Of a stretch of 64,000 nt of DNA, positions 9,573 to 22,884 are shown in pieces (the stretch's first letter is position 1; each line of letters opens with the position of its first letter). A model generated the notes under the pieces. It had not been told where the DNA came from. It was given only the letters and a program-made list of their open reading frames with translations, and did not search any database. A program made the translations under genes and the position numbers. Where the stretch lies: NCBI RefSeq assembly GCF_009828855.1, contig NZ_WUAG01000001.1, forward strand, positions 806,001 to 870,000, given 5' to 3'. The DNA is from Psychromonas sp. L1A2 (GTDB taxonomy: Bacteria; Pseudomonadota; Gammaproteobacteria; Enterobacterales; Psychromonadaceae).

Positions 9573-10474
9573 TGACACAAAAATGTGGCTTAGTCGCAAT
9601 CGTCGGGCGTCCTAATGTAGGGAAATCAACGCTTATTAATGCATTGCTTGGTCAAAAAGTAAGTATTACTTCACGTAAAGCACAAACAACGCGTCACCGT
9701 ATTCTTGGTATTGATACTGATGGTGATTATCAAACCATCTTTGTTGATACACCTGGATTACATATTGAAGAAAAACGTGCCATTAACCGTTTAATGAATC
9801 GTGCCGCATCAAGCTCAATCAATGATGTAGAAATGATTGTGTTTGTAGTTGAAGGGACACATTGGACTGCTGATGATGAAATGGTATTGAGAAAGTTTGA
9901 ATACCTAAAATGCCCTGTTATTTTAGCCGTTAACAAGATTGATAACGTCGAAGATAAAGAATTATTATTACCGCATTTACAGAAGATCGGTAAGCTTTAT
10001 AACTTTGCACATATTTTGCCGATGTCAGCTAAATCTGGTGATAACGTTGAAAAAATTCGTGAATGGGCTAAAGGCGTTTTACCTGAATCTGAGTTTTATT
10101 TCCCAGAAGATTACATTACCGACCGTTCTTCACGTTTCATGGCGTCTGAAATTGTACGTGAAAAGTTAATGCGTTTTTTAGGTGATGAATTACCGTATTC
10201 AGTGACCGTTGAAATCGAACAGTTTAAACAAAAAGCTAATGGTATTTTGCATATTAATGCGCTGATTTTGGTAGAGCGTGATGGTCAAAAACGTATGGTT
10301 ATCGGTAATAAAGGCGAAAAGCTGAAAGCGATAGGCATGCAAGCGCGAATTGATATGGAAGAGTTATTTGACTCTAAAGTATTCCTAGAAATTTGGGTTA
10401 AAGTTAAATCTGGTTGGGCTGATGACGATCGTGCATTACGTTCATTGGGTTACGGCGATGATTATAACGGTTAA
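9572..10474 (+). CDS. era: GTPase Era
   Basis: The 300-residue product matches the family length of 301. The N-terminal GTPase domain has GRPNVGKST, the switch-region TTRHR, DTPGLH and NKID; the C-terminal KH domain includes the [16 protein letters not shown] loop that binds the 3' end of 16S rRNA. Era helps 30S ribosome assembly and cell-cycle control. The ribosome binding site AGGAG lies inside the preceding microORF and the start overlaps that ORF's stop (TAATG). The lepB-rnc-era-recO order is conserved in gammaproteobacteria. Confidence 0.97.
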   Translation: MTQKCGLVAIVGRPNVGKSTLINALLGQKVSITSRKAQTTRHRILGIDTDGDYQTIFVDTPGLHIEEKRAINRLMNRAASSSINDVEMIVFVVEGTHWTADDEMVLRKFEYLKCPVILAVNKIDNVEDKELLLPHLQKIGKLYNFAHILPMSAKSGDNVEKIREWAKGVLPESEFYFPEDYITDRSSRFMASEIVREKLMRFLGDELPYSVTVEIEQFKQKANGILHINALILVERDGQKRMVIGNKGEKLKAIGMQARIDMEELFDSKVFLEIWVKVKSGWADDDRALRSLGYGDDYNG

Positions 10475-10561
10475 TAGACATTAATAGGGCTTTGCTTAAG
10501 GCTTTTGCTGGCAAGCTTTGACTTTTCATAATGGTTATTTTCTGCTTATAGAGGCTATTTA

Positions 10562-11263
10562 ATGTCTATTGAGTGCCACAATGCTTTTATACTTCACCGT
10601 CGTCCTTATGGTGAGACGAGTCAACTTGTTGACCTGTTTTGCCAAGACGTCGGTAAAGTAAGCCTTATTTTTAAAGGCGGTCGTAGTAGTACTCGCATGA
10701 AACGCGGCATGGCTCAGCCATTCACGTTATTGCTCGCCAGTTATTTTGGCCGTGGTAGTTTAAAAACGGTTAAGTCTCTAGAGGCGCAAACTCAAGTTGT
10801 ACCATTACATGGGCAACGTTTATATATTGCGATGTACGTTAACGAGCTGCTATATCGTTTATTGCAAGCTGAGACCGCCTGCGATGGTCTTTTTGAATGT
10901 TATCAACGTACTCTTATTAGTATTGCCCGTGATGACGACCCACAAAAAGCACTACGTTTGTTTGAATTAACATTGCTAGAAACATTAGGTTACGGTATTA
11001 ACTTCGACCATGATGTTTATAGCGATGAAATTATTGAGTCAGGTTTTCAATATCAATATCAACAGCAACTTGGTTTTTTTGCTAAACAAGCTATTTGTAA
11101 ACCAGAACAGGTTTATGATGGACAGGATATTATTAATTTATCGCAACGTGAACTCGATAGTGAAGCAACATTGAAAATGGCAAAACGTTTTTGCCGTCAA
11201 GCATTGGCTAATTTATTAGGTGATAAACCGTTACATAGCCGAACGTTATTTGCGGCTAAATAA
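10562..11263 (+). CDS. recO: DNA repair protein RecO
   Basis: The 233-residue product begins with the OB-fold domain (SIECHNAFILHRRPYGETSQL) containing FKGGRSSTRMKRG, followed by the helical C-terminal domain. RecO loads RecA on gapped single-stranded DNA with RecF and RecR. It lies 87 bp after era, and the pair is usual. It is slightly shorter than the E. coli protein (242). Confidence 0.93.
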   Translation: MSIECHNAFILHRRPYGETSQLVDLFCQDVGKVSLIFKGGRSSTRMKRGMAQPFTLLLASYFGRGSLKTVKSLEAQTQVVPLHGQRLYIAMYVNELLYRLLQAETACDGLFECYQRTLISIARDDDPQKALRLFELTLLETLGYGINFDHDVYSDEIIESGFQYQYQQQLGFFAKQAICKPEQVYDGQDIINLSQRELDSEATLKMAKRFCRQALANLLGDKPLHSRTLFAAK

Positions 11264-11363
11264 CTAAGCCAAATAAATAAAGCAAATAAGTAAGCCAAAT
11301 CAATAGCAAAAAAACTAATAATAACAATAAAAATTGTAACAGTAATAGCATAAAGGAAAGAAC

Positions 11364-12104
11364 ATGAGCAAAATTTTATTAGGTGTGAATATCGACCATG
11401 TTGCAACACTTCGTAATGCACGTGGTACATGTTACCCAGAGCCGGCACATTTAGCGGCTGTCGCAGAGACTTCAGGTGCCGATGGTATTACCATCCATCT
11501 ACGTGAAGATCGTCGTCATATTCATGATCGTGATGTTGCCGTGCTAGCTCAAACTTTACAAACACGCATGAATCTTGAAATGGCAGTGACTGACGAAATG
11601 GTTGAAATAGCGTTAAAAACTAAACCAACATTTGTTTGTTTAGTGCCTGAAAAACGTGAAGAGCTCACCACTGAAGGCGGTTTAGATGTGGTGGGTAATT
11701 ACGATAAAATAGCAAATGCAGTGAGTCGTTTAAATGCGGCGAATATCCAAGTTAGTTTGTTTATTGACCCTGAAGCGGCACAAATTGATGCTGCCGTTAA
11801 AATGAAAGCGGCTTATGTTGAATTACATACAGGTCAATACGCTGATGCTGAAACTGAAGAGATTCAAGAAGCACAGTTAGCGCGTGTTGCTAAAGCGGCA
11901 ACCTATGGTCATCAAGTCGGTATTAAAGTAAATGCGGGTCATGGTTTGAATTATCACAATGTTAAACCTATTGCTGCTTTACCTGAAATTATTGAGCTTA
12001 ATATTGGACATGCTATTGTCGCACGTGCATTAGTGGATGGTTTCTCTGTTGCAGTGAGTGAGATGAAGCGTTTAATGATTGAAGGTCGTAATCACAGTTT
12101 ATAG
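11364..12104 (+). CDS. pdxJ: Pyridoxine 5'-phosphate synthase
   Basis: The 246-residue TIM-barrel protein begins [18 protein letters not shown] and has the HLREDRRHI and HTGQYADA motifs that form the active site. It joins 1-deoxyxylulose 5-phosphate with the 3-amino-1-hydroxyacetone phosphate product to make pyridoxine 5'-phosphate. It follows recO as in relatives, with a good AAGGA site before the ATG. The acpS gene that commonly follows pdxJ is not here; a hairpin terminator comes next instead. Confidence 0.96.
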   Translation: MSKILLGVNIDHVATLRNARGTCYPEPAHLAAVAETSGADGITIHLREDRRHIHDRDVAVLAQTLQTRMNLEMAVTDEMVEIALKTKPTFVCLVPEKREELTTEGGLDVVGNYDKIANAVSRLNAANIQVSLFIDPEAAQIDAAVKMKAAYVELHTGQYADAETEEIQEAQLARVAKAATYGHQVGIKVNAGHGLNYHNVKPIAALPEIIELNIGHAIVARALVDGFSVAVSEMKRLMIEGRNHSL

Positions 12105-12183
12105 GTTACAATTTATAGGCCGTAGTTTATAAGCTATCTTAATAAACTATCTTAATAAACGACTTATAAGTCTTAGTTTGACT

Positions 12184-12230
12184 AAGAATAAGCATTAATC
12201 GAACAGAATGATCAATGCTTATTCTTCTGC
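12184..12230 (+). terminator. Terminator-like hairpin after pdxJ
   Basis: AAGAATAAGCATT at 12184-12196 is exactly complementary to AATGCTTATTCTT at 12214-12226, with a 17-base loop. The T-run is weak. The preceding 70 bp contain short repeats such as CTATCTTAATAAA twice. Confidence 0.55.
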
Positions 12231-12301
12231 TTTCATACTTAAGCCTACTTAAGTTAATAATAATATATCTATTGTTTAATTCCCTGTTGTAGAGGTGTCA
12301 C

Positions 12302-13528
12302 GTGAGTTCAGATCTTTATATTGAGCAGTTACGAACCCAATTTCCTATTTTAGATCAGCAAGTAAATGAGCATCAGCTTGTTTATCTTGATAACGCCGCT
12401 ACTACGCAAAAGCCACAATCCGTCATTGATGCTATCTGTCATTATTACCAAACCAGTAATGCCAATGTACACCGAGCTAGCCATGCTTTAAGTAACCAAG
12501 CAACGTCATTATTTGAACAAAGTCGAGTCAAAGTACAAACATTTATTAATGCACAACGTTCAGAAGAAATCATTTGGACAAAAGGCACAACCGAAGGCAT
12601 TAATCTATTAGCTAATGTATTTGCAGATCAGTTACAGGCTGGCGATGAAATTATTATTAGTGCTTTAGAGCATCATGCCAATATAGTACCTTGGCAAATG
12701 CTTGCTAAAAAAACAGGTGCAGTGCTTAAGGTCATTCCTTTAACTGAACAGCATTGTTTAGATTTAACGGCCTTTCAATCTTTACTCTCATCAAGCACTA
12801 AAATTGTTTCTATTGCGCATGTTTCCAATGCACTTGGCGTTATTAATCCCATTAAAGAAGTGATTGAATTAGCACATCAACAAGGCGCTAAAGTGATTAT
12901 AGATGGGGCACAAGCTGTTGCGCATATTGATGTAGATGTACAACAACTTGATTGTGATTTTTACCTCTTCTCTGGGCATAAATTATTTGGCCCAACAGGT
13001 ATCGGTGTGTTGTATGGAAAACTAGATTTATTAAATCAACTTCCACCATGGCAAGGCGGCGGTGAAATGATTCAAACTGTCACCTTTGAAGAAACCACCT
13101 ACAACCAGCTACCTTTCAAATTTGAAGCGGGTACGCCTAATATTGCAGGTGCTATTGGCCTAGCCGCAGCCATTGATTTTGTAAATGCTCTAGACACTGA
13201 ATTTTGTCAAAATCATGAACAAAGCTTAATTGAATATACTGAAAACGCCCTAAGCGAGATGCTTGAAATAAACCTATTTGCCAAAGGATTAACAAAGTCA
13301 GGTGCCATCAGTTTTATTGTGAAAGGTGAGCACAGCGCAGATATTGCCATGTTATTAAATGCACAGGGTATTGCTGTTAGAAGTGGAACGCATTGTGCGA
13401 TGCCATTAATGTCAGTATTAAATTGTAATGGGACGGTGAGAGTGTCTTTTTCTGTTTATAACACACTGGATGAAGCCAAGGTGTTTGTCGATGCATTACA
13501 AAAGGTGATTGAGCTTTTAGGTGATTAA
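12302..13528 (+). CDS. csdA: Cysteine desulfurase, CsdA/SufS (group II) type
   Basis: The 408-residue PLP enzyme starts at GTG with an AGAGGTG site just upstream. Motifs are YLDNAATTQKP, ALEHHANIVPW, DGAQAVAH, the PLP lysine in FSGHKLFGPTGIG and the active cysteine in RSGTHCAMPL, typical of the short-loop group II enzymes. It takes sulfur from cysteine to form alanine and an enzyme persulfide for iron-sulfur clusters or thio-cofactors. No SufE/CsdE partner lies next to it. CsdA is favoured over SufS because no suf operon is present and a tcdA (csdL) gene lies elsewhere in the window, but the two are hard to separate. Confidence 0.85.
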   Translation: MSSDLYIEQLRTQFPILDQQVNEHQLVYLDNAATTQKPQSVIDAICHYYQTSNANVHRASHALSNQATSLFEQSRVKVQTFINAQRSEEIIWTKGTTEGINLLANVFADQLQAGDEIIISALEHHANIVPWQMLAKKTGAVLKVIPLTEQHCLDLTAFQSLLSSSTKIVSIAHVSNALGVINPIKEVIELAHQQGAKVIIDGAQAVAHIDVDVQQLDCDFYLFSGHKLFGPTGIGVLYGKLDLLNQLPPWQGGGEMIQTVTFEETTYNQLPFKFEAGTPNIAGAIGLAAAIDFVNALDTEFCQNHEQSLIEYTENALSEMLEINLFAKGLTKSGAISFIVKGEHSADIAMLLNAQGIAVRSGTHCAMPLMSVLNCNGTVRVSFSVYNTLDEAKVFVDALQKVIELLGD

Positions 13529-13610
13529 GTCGACTCTCAACTAAATCAAAGTATCGATTAGGCTATTAATTAAATCCGTTTTTCTTCTAAGTATTTATTT
13601 AGGAACTATT

Positions 13611-14426
13611 ATGTCAGCAAACTTAACGCAACTATTATCAATCATGCAGCAACTACGTACACCTGAAACAGGTTGCCCTTGGGATCTAAAGCAAACCTTT
13701 GATAGTGTCGTACCTCATACCATTGAAGAGGCTTATGAAGTGGCAGATGCTATTGCGAATAAAGACTTTGATGACTTAAAAGGGGAGTTAGGGGATTTAT
13801 TATTCCAAGTTGTTTTTTATGCTCAGTTAGCTAAGGAGCAAGGTTTGTTTGAGTTTGATGACATCCTAGAAGTGTTAAACGAAAAGTTGATCCGTCGGCA
13901 TCCTCATGTGTTTTCTACTTCAGAGTTTACAACTGATGCAGAAATCAATGCGAATTGGGAAGCTGAAAAAGAAAAAGAGCGTCTTAAAAAAGCCAAGTCT
14001 TTAAACACAGAAGAAAGTATTTTAGATAACATACCACTTGCTTTACCTTCATTAACACGTGCTTATAAAATTCAAAAACGTGCCGCGAGTGTTGGTTTCG
14101 ATTGGGCTGAATTAGAACCTGTTATTGCTAAAATCCATGAAGAGATTGATGAAGTTTTAGTAGAAGTGAAAAGAACTGATTTAACTGAAGCGCAACAAAA
14201 AGAAAGAATTGTTGATGAATTAGGTGATTTATTATTTGCTAACGTTAATCTTGTTCGTCATTTAAAGGCCAATCCAGAACAAGTATTAAATCAAGCAAAC
14301 CAAAAGTTTTCATCAAGATTTAAGCTTGTAGAACAACATGTTAAATCTTTGGGTAAAGAGATGGGTGATTGCACATTGAATGAGTTAGATTCAATTTGGA
14401 ATCAGATAAAGAAAATCCCGTCTTAA
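13611..14426 (+). CDS. mazG: Nucleoside triphosphate pyrophosphohydrolase MazG
   Basis: The 271-residue protein carries two MazG domains. The first has CPWDLKQTFDSV, EEAYEVADAI and the metal-binding GELGDLLFQVVFYA; the second repeats this as EEIDEVLVE and DELGDLLFANVNLVRH. MazG hydrolyses nucleoside triphosphates to monophosphate and pyrophosphate and lowers (p)ppGpp effects under starvation. It stands upstream of pyrG as in many gammaproteobacteria, followed by its own terminator. Confidence 0.95.
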   Translation: MSANLTQLLSIMQQLRTPETGCPWDLKQTFDSVVPHTIEEAYEVADAIANKDFDDLKGELGDLLFQVVFYAQLAKEQGLFEFDDILEVLNEKLIRRHPHVFSTSEFTTDAEINANWEAEKEKERLKKAKSLNTEESILDNIPLALPSLTRAYKIQKRAASVGFDWAELEPVIAKIHEEIDEVLVEVKRTDLTEAQQKERIVDELGDLLFANVNLVRHLKANPEQVLNQANQKFSSRFKLVEQHVKSLGKEMGDCTLNELDSIWNQIKKIPS

Positions 14427-14460
14427 ACTAGACCCCATCTAAGGTCTAACAATCACCATC

Positions 14461-14491
14461 AAAGCACTTTATTACTAATAAAGTGCTTTTT
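14461..14491 (+). terminator. Rho-independent terminator after mazG
   Basis: AAAGCACTTTATTACTAATAAAGTGCTTTTT: an 11-bp perfect stem with a TACTA loop region and a T-run. Confidence 0.85.
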
Positions 14492-14672
14492 CGTTTGTCG
14501 AAAATAGCGCACCTTGTTATACTATTGTCCCATCTAAATGCTCAATTTTCTCCATTTTGATAAAACGGTCACACTTCAAGACCCTAACTTTACTTATTTA
14601 TAAGTTGAGTTTTTTTGCTGTGTGGTGTTTTTATTTGGCAGTGAAATTAGGATTCTTTTTTCTCATTCTTAA

Positions 14673-16325
<1,653 letters not shown>

Positions 16326-16433
16326 TTTTTGTTGACCAGGTCACGTTATTTTGTTAAAAAATTGCACAATAAAACGTTGTTGAAGTTATTAACAACTCGT
16401 TACAAAGAATTTTTAAAATTTTATTTTTATTAA

Positions 16434-17747
<1,314 letters not shown>

Positions 17748-17794
17748 TATTAGTACTTAACTTAGGTTAAGATTAATATTCTACTTTGATTTAT

Positions 17795-17823
17795 AAATCC
17801 TCACTTCGGTGAGGATTTTTTTT
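17795..17823 (+). terminator. Rho-independent terminator of eno
   Basis: AAATCCTCAC, a TTCG tetraloop and GTGAGGATTT followed by a T-run make a very stable UUCG hairpin. Three near-identical copies follow at about 18006, 18245 and 18484. Confidence 0.92.
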
Positions 17824-17849
17824 GCCTGTTTTTTGGCGAAAGAACATTA

Positions 17850-18520
17850 AGCCGTTCAGACCGATTAACGACGGGCAACCAACTTCCACATCGCTAAGTT
17901 GTTTTAGGCGCAGCTGCACCTCATTAACTTCAGTCTTAAAGAAGTTAAAGGTCAGTAATATTAGTACTTAACTTAGGTTAAGATTAATATTCTACTTTGA
18001 TTTATAAATCCTCACTTCGGCGGGGATTTTTTTTGCCTGTTTTTTGGTGAAGGGACATTAAGCCGTTCAGACCGTGTTGCATCACTTTATTAGCTGCGTA
18101 ATATTAATTTCGGACAACCAACTTCTACGTATCTAAGAAGCTTTAGGCGCAGCTGCACCTCATTAACTTCAGTCTTAAAGAAGTTAAAGGTCAGTAATAT
18201 TAGTACTTAGCTTAGGTTAAGATTAATATTCTACTTTGATTTATAAATCCTCACTTCGGTGGGGATTTTTTTTGCCTGTTTTTTGGCGAAAGAACATTAA
18301 GCCGTTCAGACCGTGTTGCAGCACTTTATTAGCTGCGTAATATTAATTTCGGGCAACCAACTTCCACATCGCTAAGTTGTTTTAGGCGCAGCTGCACCTC
18401 ATTAACTTCAGTCTTAAAAAAGTTAAAGGTCAGTAATATTTAATCTTAAGTTCGGCTAGGAAAAATATTCAACTTTGATTTATAAATCCTCACTTCGGCG
18501 GGGATTTTTTTGCCTGTTTT
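17850..18520 (+). repeat. Three tandem degraded copies of the eno 3' end plus terminator
   Basis: The segment beginning AGCCGTTCTGATCG in eno (17643), running through the stop codon and terminator, recurs with starts at 17850, 18061 and 18300. Each copy keeps GGCGCAGCTGCACC, the AAAGAAGTTAAAGGTCAGTAA end (one base changed in the last copy) and the TTCG hairpin, while the coding frame is broken. Spacings are 207, 211 and 239 bp; the first copy lacks about 30 bp inside. The result is four terminators in a row after eno (17795, 18006, 18245, 18484). The copies are not likely to be translated. Confidence 0.9.
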
Positions 18521-18593
18521 TTCTTATTATTTATTGAGTTAGGAAATAAGCTGCAGAGTACTTAAGATATTATGGCTACTTTGCAATGTCGGT

Positions 18594-18650
18594 TTTATTT
18601 TGACTTTGGGGCGCTGGCTTTAGCCTGCATTTTTGTGTGTTGGTGTTGAT
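18594..18650 (-). repeat. Solo end of the dispersed repeat family, reverse orientation
   Basis: TTTTGACTTTGGGGCGCTGGCTTTAGCCTGCA, written here in two parts as TTTTGACTTTGGGGCG and CTGGCTTTAGCCTGCA, is the reverse complement of the right end shared by the elements at 27604-28287, 51320-51712 and 57732-58560. The rest of the element is missing here. Confidence 0.75.
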
Positions 18651-18833
18651 AGGACAAAATAAGATAAAGATGAGCATTAAAAATAACGCTATTCCCTCGA
18701 TTCTTTATTTGTATGTTGGGGCTTGATTATACAAAAGTAAAATTCACTTAACATTGTGTTAGAGCATATCTTATTTAAGTAACTCAGCGTAAAATGCGCG
18801 CTTTAAATTATATGAATCCCCTTTGGAGCTGTG

Positions 18834-19394
18834 ATGCCTTCTCTTATTGATATACTTGGTTGGACAAGTGTCTTTTTTTACGTCTTTTTAATGATTTTTA
18901 ATGGTATGAAGAATGTGCGACTTGCTTCGTTTCTCTCTGTGATTAATGATGTTATGTGGGGTGTGATGATAGGAGTTATGCCTAAAGTATTGCTAAATCT
19001 GGTTGTCGGTAGTGTTACTTTATATCGTTACTTATGTGACTTTACTCATTTCTCTCGCAAAATGACGCGTTTAATATTAATTATTATGGTTGCTTTTCTA
19101 TTGTATGCAACGTACTTCTCTGTGAATAATTATCTAGCTAATCCGTCATTGGGACTGTTATTAACGTGGGCAGACTTTGCTATTATTTTAACGGCACTCA
19201 GTTTTAAAAAATTACGACTTTTCCAATTTTTTATGTGGATATCAGCTTTCGTTGGTGGTTATGCTTATTATTTATTAGGCATTGATCAAATGGTTGTTAT
19301 TAAAATGATTGTGGCATGTATTATGTCCCATAAATTATTTATTCATCCATTATTCCCGCAATTAGAAAGCAAACTGCTTTTCTGGAAGAAATAA
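18834..19394 (+). CDS. YgjV-like inner-membrane protein
   Basis: This 186-residue protein is almost wholly hydrophobic, with about six membrane segments and basic loops (KNVRLAS, RKMTRL). The sequence style (GWTSVFFYVFLMIFNGMKNVR, in part) and length fit the YgjV family of uncharacterised inner-membrane proteins. The ATG at 18834 lies six bases after GGAG and is preferred to the GTG at 18831. It sits between eno and ftsB, which are usually neighbours, so it is an insertion into a conserved order. Function unknown. Confidence 0.6.
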   Translation: MPSLIDILGWTSVFFYVFLMIFNGMKNVRLASFLSVINDVMWGVMIGVMPKVLLNLVVGSVTLYRYLCDFTHFSRKMTRLILIIMVAFLLYATYFSVNNYLANPSLGLLLTWADFAIILTALSFKKLRLFQFFMWISAFVGGYAYYLLGIDQMVVIKMIVACIMSHKLFIHPLFPQLESKLLFWKK

Positions 19395-19502
19395 GTTTTA
19401 TTCAGCCTAATGCTACGCAACTAAATTTAGTGTGTTTGAGTTGATTTTAATTTTCTGTTTAATGTGGGATGATTAACTTTTTTAATACTGAGTTTAAATA
19501 TC

Positions 19503-19784
19503 ATGCGCTTACTGTTAGCTATCTTTATTTTTATATTTTCATTATTGCAATACCATTTATGGTTTGGAAAGAATGGACTGCAGGATAATCGAGAATATTC
19601 TAAAGAGGTCGCATTGGCGACTGCTGGTAATACAGAGCTAACAACGCGCAATCAAATGATGTTTTCAGAAATCGATAATCTAAAAACAGGCACCGAAGCG
19701 ATAGAAGAACGCGCCCGTAATGAGTTAGGTTTAGTTAAAGAAGGTGAAACCTTTTTCCGCATTGTTCCAAAGGAAGATAACTAG
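19503..19784 (+). CDS. ftsB: Cell division protein FtsB
   Basis: The 93-residue bitopic protein has a short cytoplasmic start, one membrane segment (about residues 3-20), the conserved YHLWFGKNGL motif and a periplasmic coiled coil (residues 30-70) ending in the conserved ERARNELGLVKEGETFFRIV. FtsB forms the FtsQLB complex that activates septal wall synthesis. The next gene, ispD, starts immediately after the stop, and the ftsB-ispD-ispF order is standard. Confidence 0.93.
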   Translation: MRLLLAIFIFIFSLLQYHLWFGKNGLQDNREYSKEVALATAGNTELTTRNQMMFSEIDNLKTGTEAIEERARNELGLVKEGETFFRIVPKEDN

Positions 19785-20471
19785 ATGAGTGAACTTTCTT
19801 TTTCTGTTGTCATACCCGCAGCAGGCATTGGCAAACGTGTCGGTGCTGATATTCCTAAACAATATTTAACTATTTTAGATAAAACCATCATTGAACATAG
19901 TCTTGCCCCTTTTCTTGCCCACCCTGATATTAATATAGTCATTGTTTCTGTCGCTAAAAATGACCAATGGTTTAAACATTTAAAGGTTGCGCAACATCCT
20001 AAACTGACCATAGTGGAAGGCGGTAAGGAACGTGTCGATTCAGTCCTTAATGCATTAAAAATGTTACCAAATGATGATTATGTATTGGTGCATGATGCGG
20101 CTCGTCCTTGTTTACAAACAAGTGACATCGATAAGTTAATTTCTCATGCTCGTGCGACTAAAACGGGGGCAATGTTAGCTTCTCGAGTACGCGATACAAT
20201 GAAACGTACCAATCAAGACAACCAAATAGAACATACTGTTGAACGACAAAATTTGTGGCATGCGTTGACACCACAAATGTTTAATAATAAACAACTGATT
20301 ACCGCTATCTGTAATAGTGATGAACAACATCTGATTACCGACGAAGCTTCTGCTATTGAACTTGCTGGCGGTTCCGTCACTATTATTGAAGGGCGAAGTG
20401 ATAACTTAAAAGTGACTCAGTCTGAAGACCTGTTATTAGCAGAATTTTATCTGTCTAAATTTAGTTCTTAA
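19785..20471 (+). CDS. ispD: 2-C-methyl-D-erythritol 4-phosphate cytidylyltransferase
   Basis: The 228-residue nucleotidyltransferase has VIPAAGIGKRVGADIPKQYL with the CTP-binding loop, VEGGKERVDSVLNAL, VHDAARPC and the late ITDEASAIELAGG. It transfers CMP to methylerythritol phosphate in the non-mevalonate isoprenoid pathway. Its start follows the ftsB stop directly, indicating coupling, and ispF follows 43 bp later. Confidence 0.96.
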   Translation: MSELSFSVVIPAAGIGKRVGADIPKQYLTILDKTIIEHSLAPFLAHPDINIVIVSVAKNDQWFKHLKVAQHPKLTIVEGGKERVDSVLNALKMLPNDDYVLVHDAARPCLQTSDIDKLISHARATKTGAMLASRVRDTMKRTNQDNQIEHTVERQNLWHALTPQMFNNKQLITAICNSDEQHLITDEASAIELAGGSVTIIEGRSDNLKVTQSEDLLLAEFYLSKFSS

Positions 20472-20514
20472 AATTTAACACTTAAAGTTTAGCTCTCAAA
20501 ATTAAGGAAACAAT

Positions 20515-20997
20515 ATGATCCGTATCGGACATGGTTACGATGTACATAAATTTGGCGGTGAAGGCCCAATTACCATTGCAGGTATAAAGATTCCTCATGA
20601 CAGAGGATTATTAGCACATTCAGATGGCGATGTTGCTATTCATGCACTTTGTGATGCAATATTGGGCGCATTAGCGCTCGGTGATATCGGTCGCCACTTT
20701 CCTGATAATGATGATGCTTTTAAAGGTATTGATAGCCGAGAGTTATTGGTTAACGTATATGGACAAGTAAAAGAAAGAGGTTACCGCTTAGGTAATGCGG
20801 ATATTACCATTATTGCGCAAGCCCCTAAAATGGCCCCTTTTATTGATCAAATGTGTGCTGAGTTAACGCGATTATTAGAGACTGATGAAAACAATATCAA
20901 TGTTAAAGCGACAACAACCGAAGAGCTAGGTCCAATGGGACGTAAAGAAGGTATTGCAAGCCATGCTGTGGTTATTTTATTGAAGGAAGGACAATGA
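20515..20997 (+). CDS. ispF: 2-C-methyl-D-erythritol 2,4-cyclodiphosphate synthase
   Basis: The 160-residue protein begins [12 protein letters not shown] and has the metal-binding [21 protein letters not shown] (in part) and KATTTEELG motifs of IspF. It forms the cyclic diphosphate that leads to isoprenoid precursors. The stop overlaps the truD start by four bases (ATGA). Confidence 0.97.
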   Translation: MIRIGHGYDVHKFGGEGPITIAGIKIPHDRGLLAHSDGDVAIHALCDAILGALALGDIGRHFPDNDDAFKGIDSRELLVNVYGQVKERGYRLGNADITIIAQAPKMAPFIDQMCAELTRLLETDENNINVKATTTEELGPMGRKEGIASHAVVILLKEGQ

Positions 20998-22037
20998 GTG
21001 AGACTCAGCCTGAAAAGAAAATCTATTCATTAGATTTTAATTACTTGTATGGCAAACCAACCTGTACTGCTCGATTTAAACAACATTGTGAAGACTTTAG
21101 AGTAGAAGAGCACTTAGACTTTGAATTAACAGGGGAAGGTGAGCACGTTTGCTTATGGGTAAAGAAAATTGGAGAAAATACTGATTATTTAGCCAGACAG
21201 CTTGCTAAATTTGCTGGCATTGCAGCTAAGAATGTCAGTTACGCAGGTATTAAAGATCGCCATGCGGAAACATACCAATGGTTCTCGCTTTATATCCCAG
21301 GTAAAATTACACCGGACTTCAGCACCTTCGAATCTGAAGGCGTGACCATTTTAAAAGTGATTCGTCATAATAAAAAACTACGTACTGGCTGCCTTGACGG
21401 TAATAAGTTTGCCATCGTATTACGTGAAGTGTCAGATAAAAGTGCTCTACAAATAGCATTAGATAAAGTACAAAATGGCGTACCTAACTATTTTGGTAAT
21501 CAACGTTTTGGTTTTGATGGCCATAATGTGAATGCTGCTCTACAGCTGTTTAATGGCAGAAAAATTAAAGATAGATTTAAACGTGGCATGTATCTTAGTG
21601 CAGCACGAAGTTATCTATTTAATCGAGTGATATCACAACGCATTAGCGATAACTTACAATCTTCTCCGTTGTTAGGGGATTGTGTTCAGTTTGTAGCGAA
21701 TCGCTCTTTCTTTCCTTTACCTGATTTATCTGAGCAAACATTGCAACGTTTAACGACTCGTGAGGTCTGTTTAACAGCTCCATTATGGGGTGCTGGTGAA
21801 TTAACATCTACTGAAGACGCCAAACAGTATGAATTAGATTGCTTAGCAGAATTTGAAGACTTACAGACAGGATTAGCGAAAGAAGGTTTAAAACAAGAAC
21901 GACGCCCTTTGTTGTTAGTACCCGAACAGTTTAGTTATGAATGGTTAGATGACTCATCAGTGCGCATTGAATTTTATTTACCATCAGGCTGTTATGCAAC
22001 CAGTGTAGTACGTGAACTTATCGAGATAAGCGGATGA
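20994..22037 (+). CDS. truD: tRNA pseudouridine(13) synthase
   Basis: The 347-residue enzyme has the TruD signature [15 protein letters not shown] with the catalytic Asp, together with NYFGNQRFG and the C-terminal [17 protein letters not shown]. It makes pseudouridine at position 13 of tRNA-Glu. It overlaps ispF and surE by four bases on each side, showing a tight operon. Confidence 0.96.
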   Translation: MSETQPEKKIYSLDFNYLYGKPTCTARFKQHCEDFRVEEHLDFELTGEGEHVCLWVKKIGENTDYLARQLAKFAGIAAKNVSYAGIKDRHAETYQWFSLYIPGKITPDFSTFESEGVTILKVIRHNKKLRTGCLDGNKFAIVLREVSDKSALQIALDKVQNGVPNYFGNQRFGFDGHNVNAALQLFNGRKIKDRFKRGMYLSAARSYLFNRVISQRISDNLQSSPLLGDCVQFVANRSFFPLPDLSEQTLQRLTTREVCLTAPLWGAGELTSTEDAKQYELDCLAEFEDLQTGLAKEGLKQERRPLLLVPEQFSYEWLDDSSVRIEFYLPSGCYATSVVRELIEISG

Positions 22038-22786
22038 TGTTATTGATTAGTAATGATGATGGTGTACTTGCCCCTGGTTTATTAGCGTTACAGCAACATC
22101 TAAGTCAAATATCAGATGTACAAACAATGGTGGTTGCGCCTGAACGAAATCATAGTGGTGCAAGCAATTCATTGACACTTGAACAACCTTTAAGAAGACA
22201 AACCTTAGAGAACGGCTTTATATCAATTAATGGTACCCCAACGGATTGTGTTCATTTAGCGTTATATAAATTTTGTGAAACACCGCCTAAGTTAGTGGTT
22301 TCTGGTATTAATGCTGGTGCGAATATGGGCGATGATGTTTTATATTCAGGCACTGTTGCTGCTGCAATGGAAGGGCGCTTTCTTGGATTGCCTGCCGTAG
22401 CCGTTTCACTTAATGGTACTGAACATTATGAAAGCGCAGCTCGCTATGCAAAGCAACTTGTTGAACATTTGTTAGCATCACCTTTAGCACAACACCAAGT
22501 GATTAATATCAATGTACCTGACTTGCCTTATGAGCAAATTAAAGGCGTGAAAATAACTCGTTTAGGAAAGCGTCATCAAGCAGAGTCGGTTATAGAAAGC
22601 GTTGACCCAAGAGGACAAGAAATATTTTGGATTGGCCCTCCAGGTAATATTGCAGATGCAGGCGAAGGAACCGACTTTAACGCGGTTGAACAAGGTTATG
22701 TCTCGATAACACCACTTAAAGTGGATTTAACAGCGACGGAACAATTGCCTATTTTAGAACAATGGCTAAATGCAACGATTAAATAA
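22034..22786 (+). CDS. surE: 5'/3'-nucleotidase SurE
   Basis: The 250-residue metal-dependent phosphatase begins [16 protein letters not shown], where the DD pair binds the metal, and has [22 protein letters not shown] and [22 protein letters not shown] (in part). It dephosphorylates nucleoside monophosphates and is tied to stationary-phase survival. It overlaps truD by four bases. The pcm gene that commonly comes next in related genomes is absent. Confidence 0.96.
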   Translation: MMLLISNDDGVLAPGLLALQQHLSQISDVQTMVVAPERNHSGASNSLTLEQPLRRQTLENGFISINGTPTDCVHLALYKFCETPPKLVVSGINAGANMGDDVLYSGTVAAAMEGRFLGLPAVAVSLNGTEHYESAARYAKQLVEHLLASPLAQHQVININVPDLPYEQIKGVKITRLGKRHQAESVIESVDPRGQEIFWIGPPGNIADAGEGTDFNAVEQGYVSITPLKVDLTATEQLPILEQWLNATIK

Positions 22787-22788
22787 AA

Positions 22789-22845
22789 CGGTTAAACAAT
22801 ATAGTTAAACAACATAGTTAAACAATTATAGTTAAACACCGCTGT
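22789..22845 (+). repeat. Short AT-rich tandem repeat
   Basis: Four or five irregular copies of a TAGTTAAACAA unit lie between surE and yqaA, at the place where pcm stands in many relatives. Slippage is the simple explanation. Confidence 0.6.
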
Positions 22846-22884
22846 TAAAAGTTTAGGCATTTAAACCTATCAAAGAGAAATACT

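Noticed and set aside
17850-18520. Pseudogene copies of complete eno
   Set aside because: Only the last ~105 coding bases and the terminator are repeated, so it is a local tandem repeat and not a whole-gene duplicate.
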